Both the position numbers and the translations under genes were made by a program. Of a DNA stretch of 64,000 nucleotides, positions 25,718-34,487 are shown in pieces (within the stretch, counting starts at the first letter, position 1; every line of letters starts with the position of its first letter). The notes under the pieces are model-generated. The model saw nothing but the letters and a program-made list of their open reading frames with translations. It was not told where the DNA came from and did not search any database. The DNA is taken from contig NZ_JBHLWN010000024.1 of the NCBI RefSeq assembly GCF_042432825.1, forward strand, positions 1-64,000, in the 5' to 3' direction. This DNA is from Gordoniibacillus chartarius (GTDB taxonomy: Bacteria; Bacillota; Bacilli; Paenibacillales; NBRC-103111).

Positions 25718-27568
25718 ATGATGAGGAAGTCCATAACATCGATGTTGAATCCTGCGAGTCGAGTGTGTAAAGTTGGTGCTGCCATGGCCATGATCGGTTT
25801 AGCAGCCTGTTTGGTGCTTTCCGCATCAGCATCAGCAATGTCCGCAGGAGGTACGGTCGAAATGATTGGCGACAAAGGCAGCGTAAACAACAATAAGTGG
25901 AAATTCGACTTTGGCCCGGAAAAGCGCGGGGCCAACGGGTATACAAGCGTACCTGCCGATTTGGCATACACCCGGGAAAGAGGCTACGGCTTTCTCGGAT
26001 TGGGTCTGAATGGCTATCAAGAGGATCAGCGAAGCGACGGATTTGTCATGCAAGAAGGACAAGAAATTAAGCTTCAAGAGGTTTCCAAGCCTAATCCGAA
26101 AACGGTTGACGATGATGCGGTAGCGGTAACGGAACCGGGTATGCCCATTCGTTTCGCCTTGCATGTAACGCCAAATACGTATTACAAAGTAAAGGTGACG
26201 TTAACCGGTGCCGACCCGAGCCAGGATGCTGTCGTCAATTTGTTTTCCGAGAAGAGACATTTTCACTTAACGGAGAAGGTTATTCCTGCCGGTACGAGTT
26301 TGACTTATGAATTCCACGTGAATGTTCAAGATGTGTACTCGAAAGTAACGGGGACATACGTGGATACGATGTTAAATATTGCGGTCAGTGGTGAAAACGC
26401 TGCCATTTCGTCCGCCCAAATTCAGCAGCTGGACCATGGTACAACAGTTTGGGTGCTTGGCGACTCGACAGTGAATGATCAATTGGCACCGCTCCCGTAT
26501 TTTAGGCTTCAAAACTATTCGGGTGTCGGGCAAGCGCTTTCGAAGTATGTGGGTCCGGATATTGCCGTATCCAATCATGCGGAAAGCGGCTTGAACAACT
26601 ACAGCAGCGTGCCGCATTTCGATCAGTTTAAAGACCGGATCAAGCCCGGCGATTTCGTATTTTTCGAGTTCGGACATAATCACAAAACGGATGGTCCGAC
26701 AGGCTACTATAACGGTATTTCCTATTATTATGATTTTGTTCGCAGCAAGGGAGCCAATTTCATCGTTGTAGGTCCAGTTGACCGTCACAGGGCTTATCAA
26801 TACGATGCGGCAACCAACACATGGACTTCAACCTTAGACGGTTTTTCTGCAATAGGCAAACAATATGTTGAGGAAAAGGTTGCAGCCGGTGCAGCGGATA
26901 TCGCCTTTGTCGATCTGAATGCGTCATCGCTCGCTTGGTATTCTCGGCTTTGCGAAGCTTTGGGCTATACGGCTGCGAGTACGGATTACTATTTCAGGGC
27001 CGTGCAGGGCGGGAGTGTAGACGGTACGCATCCAAACGATGCCGGTGTGGATCATTTTGCGAAAATGTTCATGGATGGCGCCAAAGCTGTCGTTATTGCA
27101 AATCCTGAAACACCGCAAGCCCAAGTATTAGCCCGTCTGCTGAAAGGTGCAAGAGACGAAATACCATACACGGTGCCCGCTTCGATTACCAGCTTAGGAC
27201 CTGCACCGAATAGCGCGTACCCTCAGCCGTATGTACCTCCCGTTGCTCAGAACTATCCGTTAGCTGTCAGCAATGTTGCTTTGGATGCAGACGGTAATAT
27301 CGTATCGATGTCCGTGACCAAGCAAGGTGACCTGACCAGCTACGGTCGGGGAATCGTTGAGGTATATAAAGCGAGTGGTGAGCTGAAAGGTACCGCTTAT
27401 GCAAATGAGCAAATCGATAATACCATTGAAGGCACGCAAACGGTAACGTTCACAACGGATCTGACGCTTGGTGCCGACGAACAATTGAAAGCATATGTCA
27501 TGGAATTTGAAGACAAGCCGGGATATCCGCTCACGGATAAGCAGCTTTCCGATTTTTATATCCCTTAG
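25718..27568 (+). CDS. Secreted rhamnogalacturonan acetylesterase-like SGNH hydrolase (CE12-like)
   Basis: Secreted esterase predicted to remove acetyl groups from pectic rhamnogalacturonan. A signal peptide occupies about residues 1-43. Residues 45-230 form an N-terminal beta domain ('KWKFDFGPEKRGANGYTSV' near 52) of the kind that precedes many Paenibacillus pectin enzymes. The SGNH domain follows: block I 'VLGDSTVND' with Ser at residue 250, a 'FFEFGHNHKTDG' block near 325, and the C-terminal 'DGTHPNDAG' with Asp435 and His438. Usual RGAE proteins read GHND in block III; here it is GHNH. A tail of about 110 residues may be another beta domain. ATG 25718 has GGGAGGG upstream. It is the second gene of the operon. 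Confidence 0.85.
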   Translation: MMRKSITSMLNPASRVCKVGAAMAMIGLAACLVLSASASAMSAGGTVEMIGDKGSVNNNKWKFDFGPEKRGANGYTSVPADLAYTRERGYGFLGLGLNGYQEDQRSDGFVMQEGQEIKLQEVSKPNPKTVDDDAVAVTEPGMPIRFALHVTPNTYYKVKVTLTGADPSQDAVVNLFSEKRHFHLTEKVIPAGTSLTYEFHVNVQDVYSKVTGTYVDTMLNIAVSGENAAISSAQIQQLDHGTTVWVLGDSTVNDQLAPLPYFRLQNYSGVGQALSKYVGPDIAVSNHAESGLNNYSSVPHFDQFKDRIKPGDFVFFEFGHNHKTDGPTGYYNGISYYYDFVRSKGANFIVVGPVDRHRAYQYDAATNTWTSTLDGFSAIGKQYVEEKVAAGAADIAFVDLNASSLAWYSRLCEALGYTAASTDYYFRAVQGGSVDGTHPNDAGVDHFAKMFMDGAKAVVIANPETPQAQVLARLLKGARDEIPYTVPASITSLGPAPNSAYPQPYVPPVAQNYPLAVSNVALDADGNIVSMSVTKQGDLTSYGRGIVEVYKASGELKGTAYANEQIDNTIEGTQTVTFTTDLTLGADEQLKAYVMEFEDKPGYPLTDKQLSDFYIP

Positions 27569-27587
27569 GAAAATAGGAGGCGAAAAT

Positions 27588-29174
27588 ATGAATAAACCAA
27601 AGAAATCTGTATATGTTACTGCCAGTCAAACGTTAAAAGTATGTGTTGCTGCGATCGGGCTTAGCGCCGGGGTATTATTTGCGATGTCAACCTCGGCTTT
27701 TGCTGCCGATACGTATTACATTTCACCAACGGGCAGCGACAGCAATCCGGGAACGGAAGCAGCGCCATTCAAGAGCATTATGAAAGCGCAAGCCGCAGCA
27801 TCCTCGGGAGATACGGTATATATTCGCGGTGGCGTTTATGATGATTTTGACATTGCCAAGACCGACAGTAATTATAATTACGTACACGATATGACGAAAA
27901 GCGGGATTACTTATGAGGCTTATCCTGGAGAACGGCCGGTATTTGATTTCCAACATGTGCCGACGAACTTGCGGGTGGCCGCTTTCCGCGTGGCGGATAA
28001 AGTAACCGGAATCACCTTCAAAGGCTTCGACGTCATCGGGGTGAAAGTAGGCAATCAGAAGCAATCCGAAGTTTTTCGAGTGATCGGCCAGGCCAATTTC
28101 GAGAATGTAGCCGCTCATGATAATGAAGCGAACGGTTTTTATTTTACGACAAGAGGGACAGGAACGGTTCTCAATTGCGACGCTTACAACAACATTGGGC
28201 CAACGGACGCGTCGGCTGGAAATACGGATGGCTTTGGCGCTCATGCAGGTCCGGTCTCGTTTATTAACTCCCGTGCATGGAATAACAGCGATGACGGATT
28301 TGACAGTATCAGCTCGAGCGCGTCAGTGACGTATGATCATTCCTGGTCCTTCAATCACAGGGGCAATCAGAACGGACTCGGCGACAAAAACGGGTTTAAA
28401 GTCGGCGGCTATAGTTACAGAACCGAAGGACTCCCTGACCCGCTGCCCTCCCATACCGTAAAGTATTCCTTAGCTGTCAATAACGGGGCTAACGGCTTTT
28501 ATGCGAACCATCAACCGGGCAAATCGGCGGACTGGATTAATAATACGGCCTATAATAACAGTACAGCTAACTTTAATATGCTGGAGCGCGTTAGTCCGAC
28601 GGATCCCAACAACATCCCTGGGTACCGTGAAATTTTGCACAATAACATTGCATATAAGGGTACAGCCATAGCCAACGATAACCATCCGCCGGAAAATGTA
28701 ACGAATAATTCTTGGACGATCGGCGGCGGTCTTCCCATTACGGATAAAGATTTTGTAAGTCTGGATGTGAGCCAATTATCTGCACCGCGCAAACCGGACG
28801 GCAGCTTGCCTGATGTTACATTCATGCGTCCGGTAATGACCAGTTCTCTGTACGCATACCATTTAGGCTACCTTGCCGACCAGAATCCGCAAAACGCGGA
28901 GGCCGGGATCCCGGCGGTACGGGCGCTGCTGGAGCAGCTCGCCTCGAAAGGGGAAATTACGGGAGCCCTGCTTCCGCAGCTTCGGAACGGACTCGAGCAA
29001 GCGGAGCACCAGCTGGAGCAGGGAAGACCGGACCAGGCCGCGCATTATCTGGAGATGTGGCTGAAGCATTTGACACGCACGCCGGCTTCATCGACGATCA
29101 GCGACCAAGCGGCAGCCGTACTGAAAGCCAATGCAAAGGCATTCATTCTCGAGTGGACGGAGGATAAACCTTGA
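27588..29174 (+). CDS. Secreted PL9-like pectate lyase (right-handed beta-helix) with C-terminal FIMAH-type domain
   Basis: Extracellular polysaccharide lyase. A signal peptide ends after 'TSAFA' near residue 39. The beta-helix begins with 'YYISPTGSDSNPGTEAAPFKSI', and 'NSDDGFDSISS' near residue 235 supplies the calcium Asp cluster and 'KNGFKVGGY' near 275 the catalytic Lys seen in family PL9 pectate lyases such as PelL. The last 80 residues are helical ('LLEQLASKGEITGALLPQL', 'AEHQLEQGRPDQAAHYLEMWLKHL') and resemble the FIMAH domain at the C-terminus of many Paenibacillus secreted glycan enzymes. ATG 27588 follows GGAGG by seven bases, replacing an in-frame upstream start in the previous gene. 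Length 528. Confidence 0.85.
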   Translation: MNKPKKSVYVTASQTLKVCVAAIGLSAGVLFAMSTSAFAADTYYISPTGSDSNPGTEAAPFKSIMKAQAAASSGDTVYIRGGVYDDFDIAKTDSNYNYVHDMTKSGITYEAYPGERPVFDFQHVPTNLRVAAFRVADKVTGITFKGFDVIGVKVGNQKQSEVFRVIGQANFENVAAHDNEANGFYFTTRGTGTVLNCDAYNNIGPTDASAGNTDGFGAHAGPVSFINSRAWNNSDDGFDSISSSASVTYDHSWSFNHRGNQNGLGDKNGFKVGGYSYRTEGLPDPLPSHTVKYSLAVNNGANGFYANHQPGKSADWINNTAYNNSTANFNMLERVSPTDPNNIPGYREILHNNIAYKGTAIANDNHPPENVTNNSWTIGGGLPITDKDFVSLDVSQLSAPRKPDGSLPDVTFMRPVMTSSLYAYHLGYLADQNPQNAEAGIPAVRALLEQLASKGEITGALLPQLRNGLEQAEHQLEQGRPDQAAHYLEMWLKHLTRTPASSTISDQAAAVLKANAKAFILEWTEDKP

Positions 29175-29932
29175 CCAAAATTGCAGGTGCACAGCTGTAT
29201 ACGATACGCGAATATGTGAAAACACCGGAGGCTATCGACGAGTCATTCCGGAAGCTCAAAGAAATCGGGTACACCACGGTTCAGGCGTCGGGACTCGGCC
29301 CTATTCCGGCGGGTGAACTGGCCGCCATCGCGCGTTCCCACGGATTGAGCATCGTCTTGACGCACACGCCATATGCCCGGTTTACGGAGGACCTGGACGG
29401 GGTGATTAAGGATCACCATATCCTAGGCTGCGGCTTGGCCGGAATCGGAGGCCTGCCGACTCCGTACCGAAACGCCGAGGGATACGCTGCCTTTGCCAAG
29501 AAGTTTGCGGAGATTGCAGATGAGCTGGGCAGAAACGGGCTGAAGTTCAGCTATCATAACCATCATTTTGAGTTTCAAAAGCATGGCGGCAAGCTGGGCT
29601 TGGATATTCTTATCGAGCAAACGAATCCGGAAACGTTCATGTTTACGCTGGACACTTACTGGGTTCAAGCCGGAGGAGCCGACCCTAGCGCATGGATCCG
29701 TAAGCTGAAGGGCAGAGTTGAGGCCATTCACTTGAAGGATATGACGATTATCGATGAGCAGCAGAGCATGACCGAGATTATGGAAGGCAACCTCCAATGG
29801 CCGGAAATCTTCCGCGCATGCGAGGAAGCGGAAGTGAAGTGGTATCTGGTCGAGCGCGATGCCGGTCCTACGGAAGCTTTCGACAGCCTCAAAATCAGCT
29901 ATGAGAATCTCAAAAAGGCAGGGTTCGTTTAA
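29171..29932 (+). CDS. Sugar phosphate isomerase/epimerase family TIM barrel
   Basis: Cytoplasmic xylose-isomerase-like TIM-barrel protein (AP endonuclease 2/IolE family), 253 residues. Likely metal ligands sit in 'KFSYHNHHFEF' near residue 135, 'MFTLDTYWVQAGG' near 163 and 'VEAIHLKDM' near 190, with a C-terminal 'WYLVERDAG' near 222. It starts with TTG at 29171, overlapping the TGA of the lyase gene by four bases, and GGAGG is six bases upstream, so it is translationally coupled. It probably isomerises or epimerises a pectin-derived sugar; the exact substrate cannot be read. The last gene of the operon, with a terminator behind it. Confidence 0.85.
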   Translation: MTKIAGAQLYTIREYVKTPEAIDESFRKLKEIGYTTVQASGLGPIPAGELAAIARSHGLSIVLTHTPYARFTEDLDGVIKDHHILGCGLAGIGGLPTPYRNAEGYAAFAKKFAEIADELGRNGLKFSYHNHHFEFQKHGGKLGLDILIEQTNPETFMFTLDTYWVQAGGADPSAWIRKLKGRVEAIHLKDMTIIDEQQSMTEIMEGNLQWPEIFRACEEAEVKWYLVERDAGPTEAFDSLKISYENLKKAGFV

Positions 29933-29951
29933 GAGCCGCATAGGAAGAAGC

Positions 29952-29984
29952 AATCCCCCTTCAATTTGACGAAGGGGGATTATT
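29952..29984 (+). terminator. Terminator of the esterase/lyase/isomerase operon
   Basis: AATCCCCCTTC pairs perfectly with GAAGGGGGATT around an eight-base loop, followed by a short T-rich stretch (ATTAT), 20 bases after the stop codon. Confidence 0.85.
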
Positions 29985-30044
29985 ATGATCAGCTCATAGG
30001 CGGAACCCTTGTCGTGGTCCATCATGTGTTTCAGGTATTTACGT

Positions 30045-31448
30045 TTACTGCTCTTTCGCATCCGTAATGATGATTTCACCATTATCATAGAAGACCTTCA
30101 TCTTCAAGCTCTCGCTGACAAAGCGCACCGGCACGAAGGTAATGTCGTCCCGGATGACCGCCGGTGAATCCAGCACGTTCAGTTCTCCGTTCACATAGGC
30201 ATGTTTTTGATCAATGACGAGCTCGACCTTCACATCATCCTTAACTAGCGTTACCCGTCGTTCGGCCCCGTTCCAATCTACTTTGGCGCCAAGCGCTTCC
30301 GCGATAAAACGGATCGGCACCATGCTTCTGCCTTCGAGTGTGAAAGGCGCGGCTTCCAGCGTTTGTTCCGCCTCATCGACCGCCGCCAGCTTGGAATCGA
30401 GCTTCAAAGCAATCGTGCGGAAGTCCAGCGCAGTGTCGTCTCTATAAATGGATTCGGCAATGCCGAATCCGATCGGCTTGGAAATGATGGTGCCATAAGT
30501 GGTTTCGATCTCAACGGTATAATACTGTCCGTTCTTGATCGAGCCGTTATTGTTCGCATACAGGTCGAAGACTACATTTCCGGAGAACGTGCCGAGCGGC
30601 TCCTTCACATCATCCTTCAGTTTGGGGTTAACCACCGTGTCGCCCTTCATGATCCCGAGCAGCCAGCCTACGCCCGCCCGGTTTGTTCGCCAAATGCCTT
30701 GGTATGCTTCCTTGCCGTCCTTGTCGGTCGGACGCAGAATCATGGCCAAAATTTCCGTCTTGGGCGCAAGGTTCAGCTTCAGCCTGAAGTGGCCGTCCGT
30801 ACGTTCGTCCGGTTTGAATTCGGCGATACCGTTCTTATCCTGATCCAGATCGACCCAGGCGAACTCCCGGATCACGACAGGTGCATACGATTTCTCACTG
30901 TCGTTGAAAGGGGTAATCTCCGATTTTAGGGTCCCTTGGGCCGTCTCGATTTCGACGTAATAGTATTCGCCCGGCTTCATGCTGTTGTTATCCGAAGCAT
31001 ACAATTCCAGCTGGGCGACGCCCTTGAACGTGCCGAGCGTGGGCTGGAACGTATCGTTCAAGATCCGGCCGTCCTGAACGACGGCCAGCAGGTGGCCGAT
31101 GTCGCCAGGGGCGGCCTTCCAGCTCTTCCATAAGCCGTGATTGATATCCTTGCCGGTACTATCTGCGGTTTTCAGCGAAATCGATTTGATTTCCGTGCCG
31201 CTACCGGCATCGATCAGAAGGGAGAGATGGCCGTCCCGGGTTCCGTCAGGTCCCTTTGCTTGATCTAATGAGATCCGGTCGGACTCTTTGTCGAGGAACT
31301 TGAACTCCTTGACTTGTAATGGGGCTGAGGTGCTTTCGGCGGCGGCTGCATGGCGGACCGGTAAAAGGCCCCCGGTGAGTACACTTCCGATGACAGCTGC
31401 CGTTACGCAGCTGCGGATCAGGTTCGTTCGCATTTTCTTCATAGTCAT
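30045..31448 (-). CDS. Secreted stalk-domain protein with duplicated beta module (copper amine oxidase N-terminal-like domain)
   Basis: Exported protein, 467 residues, signal peptide to about residue 37. Two homologous modules follow: residues about 45-185 and 190-335, both with 'DGH(L/F)' near the start, 'LLAVVQDGRILN'/'LLGIMKGDTVVN' in the middle and 'YYYVEIETAQGT'/'YYTVEIETTYGT' at the end, an internal duplication. The C-terminal 110 residues are a copper-amine-oxidase-N-like 'stalk' domain ('GRSMVPIRFIAEALGAKVDW', 'FVPVRFVSESLKM'), which in Firmicutes marks surface proteins and does not imply oxidase activity. A GGAGG site precedes ATG 31448. It follows the next gene by 17 bp in one operon. 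Confidence 0.82.
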   Translation of the reverse strand: MTMKKMRTNLIRSCVTAAVIGSVLTGGLLPVRHAAAAESTSAPLQVKEFKFLDKESDRISLDQAKGPDGTRDGHLSLLIDAGSGTEIKSISLKTADSTGKDINHGLWKSWKAAPGDIGHLLAVVQDGRILNDTFQPTLGTFKGVAQLELYASDNNSMKPGEYYYVEIETAQGTLKSEITPFNDSEKSYAPVVIREFAWVDLDQDKNGIAEFKPDERTDGHFRLKLNLAPKTEILAMILRPTDKDGKEAYQGIWRTNRAGVGWLLGIMKGDTVVNPKLKDDVKEPLGTFSGNVVFDLYANNNGSIKNGQYYTVEIETTYGTIISKPIGFGIAESIYRDDTALDFRTIALKLDSKLAAVDEAEQTLEAAPFTLEGRSMVPIRFIAEALGAKVDWNGAERRVTLVKDDVKVELVIDQKHAYVNGELNVLDSPAVIRDDITFVPVRFVSESLKMKVFYDNGEIIITDAKEQ

Positions 31449-31465
31449 TTATCCTCCACGTGTAA

Positions 31466-32725
31466 TTAATTTGATGGGTAGCTGACTTCCAGTTCCATCA
31501 TATAGTCGTCGCTCAGAGTTCCTCTGCGCTTACTGAAATCAAATTCCACCGACTCGGCAAATTCGCCTTCGCCCTCGATTTTCACGAGCATGGGGATTGG
31601 CTGGCTGCCGCTTGGAATCCATTTGACCGTTGCCTTATACCGGCCAAGCGGTACTTTGTCTACGCCAAGACCTTCATACTCCATCTCTCCGACCCGTTTG
31701 ACGATCTTTTGGCCAGCGCTGCCGTCAATCATGGGACCTACAGGCTCCAGCGTCACTTCCAAGTCCGTCATTTTGAATTCGGGCAGATCGTCTTCAAAGG
31801 ACCAGTGATCCGGGTAGAAGAACATGTACCCTACATCATTTTTCCATGTGAAATTTCGGATCGCTCCGGTATTGCCTGCAAACGGCCGGTCTACGTCGGG
31901 GATGATATCGAAGTCATAAGCCCTGCCGTCGGCCTCCAGTACGTATTCGCCGCTCATCCTCCAAGTCGTGGCGATGGACGGCAGCTCCAGCCGGTAATAG
32001 CCGGAATCATCCGTCACTCCCAGGATGTTGCTGTCGTACAGCAAGGTATTGTCGGCATAGATCGAAACGCCCGATACCGGCTTGCCCGCTGCATCGCGCA
32101 CATAGCCTTTAACGACATAGGGTTCTACGGTCTCTTGATTTTGCGGCTGCGCCGGTACCGGAGCCGAGCCGGCCCCTCCTTCTTCAATCCGGATCGTCGC
32201 TACCTGGTTTGCCCGGTCATACGTTACCTGATACCCGCTGTTCTCCGCCACAAAGCGAAGCGGGACCATGGTATGACCGTCAATCATCTGGGCGGGGACC
32301 TCCAAAGGCACTTTCTTCTCGTTCACGGCAGCCGTGCTGCTGTTAATGGCGAGCTGGATCGTCAGACCGTCCTTGGTTCCAACCGCCTGTTGGACGGTGC
32401 CTGTGTCTAACCAGCTTACCGAGAAGCCGAGCGTTTCAAACAGCTTTCGGAAAGGGACCAGCGTAGAGCCGTCCTTCAATACAGGCTGGACGTCGTTAAA
32501 TTGGAGCTCTTGCCCCTTGAACAGCACGCGAATAGCAGGACTATTCGTGGCAAGAGCCAGCGCCGAAGGTAACACCGAGGGATTGGAAGCGAATGCGGCG
32601 GCACCCGGCAGCGGAGCAGTTTCTCCAAAGGCCAGCGCTGCTCCGGAAAAGGTAAGCCCGCCAGCGAGCACAATGCTTGTAACTCGACGACATGCATTGG
32701 ACAGCAAATGGTTCATTTTACGCAA
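31466..32725 (-). CDS. Secreted stalk-domain protein with carboxypeptidase-regulatory-like domain
   Basis: Exported protein of 419 residues; signal peptide at about residues 1-33. Residues 65-180 are a copper-amine-oxidase-N-like stalk domain ('STLVPFRKLFETLGFSVSW', 'HTMVPLRFVAENSGYQVTY'). Residues about 205-285 look like a carboxypeptidase regulatory-like (CarboxypepD_reg) beta sandwich: 'VKGYVRDAAGKPVSGVSIYAD', 'GYYRLELPSI'. The C-terminal 130 residues are unassigned beta. The start may be TTG 32725, where GAGGAGA is close, or an ATG three codons later. Minus-strand TATAAT at 32858-32863 is a possible -10. First gene of a two-gene operon, divergent from the sugar transporter at 33062. Confidence 0.8.
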   Translation of the reverse strand: MRKMNHLLSNACRRVTSIVLAGGLTFSGAALAFGETAPLPGAAAFASNPSVLPSALALATNSPAIRVLFKGQELQFNDVQPVLKDGSTLVPFRKLFETLGFSVSWLDTGTVQQAVGTKDGLTIQLAINSSTAAVNEKKVPLEVPAQMIDGHTMVPLRFVAENSGYQVTYDRANQVATIRIEEGGAGSAPVPAQPQNQETVEPYVVKGYVRDAAGKPVSGVSIYADNTLLYDSNILGVTDDSGYYRLELPSIATTWRMSGEYVLEADGRAYDFDIIPDVDRPFAGNTGAIRNFTWKNDVGYMFFYPDHWSFEDDLPEFKMTDLEVTLEPVGPMIDGSAGQKIVKRVGEMEYEGLGVDKVPLGRYKATVKWIPSGSQPIPMLVKIEGEGEFAESVEFDFSKRRGTLSDDYMMELEVSYPSN

Positions 32726-32951
32726 TCTCTCCTCATGACTTTCTTAGTTTCAGCCTGGATCCCGCCTGTGAAATAGTCCGGCTGGCTGTAACATGGATTC
32801 ACGGTTCATTCAATCTGGATAAACACTTGGCTGCGGGCTGATCAGGCTACAGATTCGATTATAACGATGGTGAGTGTTTCATTCTGTAGCGGTATTCACA
32901 AAATGATACAATTTGTTTCAAATTGATGCGTGGCAATCGATCAATGAACAT

Positions 32952-33015
32952 CTTAAAAGACTTCACACGGAGCTTAAAAAACAGCATTTAACCGGTTACA
33001 GGGGTATGTTAGTCT
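32952..33015 (+). promoter_or_regulatory. Promoter and putative AraC/YesN-type operator of the second sugar transporter
   Basis: CTTAAAA occurs at 32952 and 32973, 21 bp (two helical turns) apart. The second copy runs into GCAT ending at 32987, and TAGTCT (33010-33015) begins exactly 22 bases later; TG one base before it makes an extended -10. Over the 46 bp from AGCTTAAAA to AGTCTA the site aligns without gaps with the promoter at 41364. No -35 is evident, suggesting activation by YesN. The remaining 32726-32951 holds the divergent promoter region and no gene. Confidence 0.62.
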
Positions 33016-33061
33016 AAGTACATGAAAAGAAGACAGGTAAGACTAACAGGGAGGTTATTCG

Positions 33062-34414
33062 ATGATTAGACAACAGGTGTTTAAAATGCTGACGGGCGTT
33101 ATGGCGGCGTCGCTTGTCCTTACTGCGTGCGGCGGCGGCAACAGCGGCAGCTCGAATACAAGTACCAGTCAGGCGGGGGGCGCCGGTACGGATACGGCGA
33201 AGAAGCCGGTAACCTTCACAATCGGTTACGCTACGGGCGACCCGGCGACGAAGCAGGCTATGGTTGATGCCATAGCGGCATTTACGAAGGCAAATCCCCA
33301 GATTAAAATAACCGACCTCAGCGAAGGCGGGTCCCAAGCGTATCTGGATTGGCTCAAGACGAAGGATGCGGTCGGAGAATTCCCGGATCTTGTCGAGATG
33401 CGCGATACGCAGCTGTTCGCCGATGCCGGCAAGCTGTCTGAGCTCCCGGCCGAGCTGTTAAGTCTGTTCGCGGACGCACCGAAGGTAAACGGTAAAAACT
33501 ATACGGCTCCTATTGTCGGTACCGCACCGCAGGGAATTATATACAGCAAAAAAGCGTATGCGGACGCAGGAGTTACGGCCGAACCGAAAACGTACGATGA
33601 ATTCCTCGCGATTCAGGAGAAGCTGAAGGCGAAAGGGATTACGCCGATCACGTTTGGCGGCAAAGATATTTTCCACTGGGGCTTCTGGGTCAACAAGTTT
33701 CTGATGGATGAAGTATTCGCCGACGATCCGAACTGGAATTCCAAGCGGACGAAAGGGCAGGTGAGCTTCACGGATGCCGGACCTAAGAAAGCGATGGAAA
33801 GCCTGAACGAGCTGTTCGCTAAAGGCTACGTAGACAAAGGCTATCTGAGCACGGCGGATAACCAGACGGCATCGATGCTGGTCACCGGCAAAGCGGCGCA
33901 GCTGTTCTCCGGACCGTGGATGTTCGCGCAGATTTCACAGGCAGATCCGAAATTCGATTTCGGCTGGTACCCGGTTCCGGATCGTAAGGGAAGAATCGTT
34001 GTCAACGGCCTGAACAACCAGCAGGGCTGGGCGCTGTCGGCGAAGGCGGGGCAAGATGAGGCCAAGAAAGCGGCTATCCTGGAATTTACGAAATTTTTCT
34101 TCTCTAAGGATCAGTACGCGAAATTCCTGAAGGCCGTTAACGGAATTCCTACAACCAAAGAGCCGGTCACGTATGAGGCGTCTCCTCAAATGAAAACCGT
34201 GCTGGATGTGATGAGCGATCCAAAGACGATCAAGTCTCTGCAAATCAACAGCTTCTGGGGAGACAATGCAATGCCGCCGCAATGGCGCAACTGGTACTAC
34301 AAGCTCATTCAGGATTGGCTTGTGAAAGGCGATTTCAGCGACGAATATCTGAAGAAGATGGACGCCGAATGGGATGCGAATGTGAAAGCGAACGCAGCCG
34401 CCGCCAAGAAATAA
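33062..34414 (+). CDS. Sugar ABC transporter substrate-binding lipoprotein
   Basis: Extracellular CUT1 sugar-binding lipoprotein (family 1 solute-binding, 450 residues). The lipobox LTAC has its Cys at residue 23, followed by a Gly/Ser-rich linker. The fold is shown by 'DAIAAFTKANPQIKI', 'DTQLFADAGKLSEL', 'KKAYADAGVTAEPKTYDEFLAI' and 'FSGPWMFAQI'. ATG 33062 follows AGGGAGG by about seven bases. It is first in a binding-protein/two-permease operon that lies next to YesM/YesN, a common arrangement in which the two-component system controls the transporter. The substrate is probably a pectin or plant-cell-wall oligosaccharide, by context only. Confidence 0.92.
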   Translation: MIRQQVFKMLTGVMAASLVLTACGGGNSGSSNTSTSQAGGAGTDTAKKPVTFTIGYATGDPATKQAMVDAIAAFTKANPQIKITDLSEGGSQAYLDWLKTKDAVGEFPDLVEMRDTQLFADAGKLSELPAELLSLFADAPKVNGKNYTAPIVGTAPQGIIYSKKAYADAGVTAEPKTYDEFLAIQEKLKAKGITPITFGGKDIFHWGFWVNKFLMDEVFADDPNWNSKRTKGQVSFTDAGPKKAMESLNELFAKGYVDKGYLSTADNQTASMLVTGKAAQLFSGPWMFAQISQADPKFDFGWYPVPDRKGRIVVNGLNNQQGWALSAKAGQDEAKKAAILEFTKFFFSKDQYAKFLKAVNGIPTTKEPVTYEASPQMKTVLDVMSDPKTIKSLQINSFWGDNAMPPQWRNWYYKLIQDWLVKGDFSDEYLKKMDAEWDANVKANAAAAKK

Positions 34415-34434
34415 GTCGGCACATGATGGAGCGG

Positions 34435-34452
34435 CCTCTGCTTAGGCAGAGG
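34435..34452 (+). other. Intercistronic stem-loop after the binding-protein gene
   Basis: CCTCTGC-TTAG-GCAGAGG, a perfect seven-base stem, lies in the 73-bp gap between the binding-protein and permease genes, with no T-run. Such hairpins often protect the abundant binding-protein mRNA and lower expression of the permeases. Confidence 0.6.
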
Positions 34453-34487
34453 TCCCCCTCCTTATGAGTGGTGATTGGAGTGAGAGA

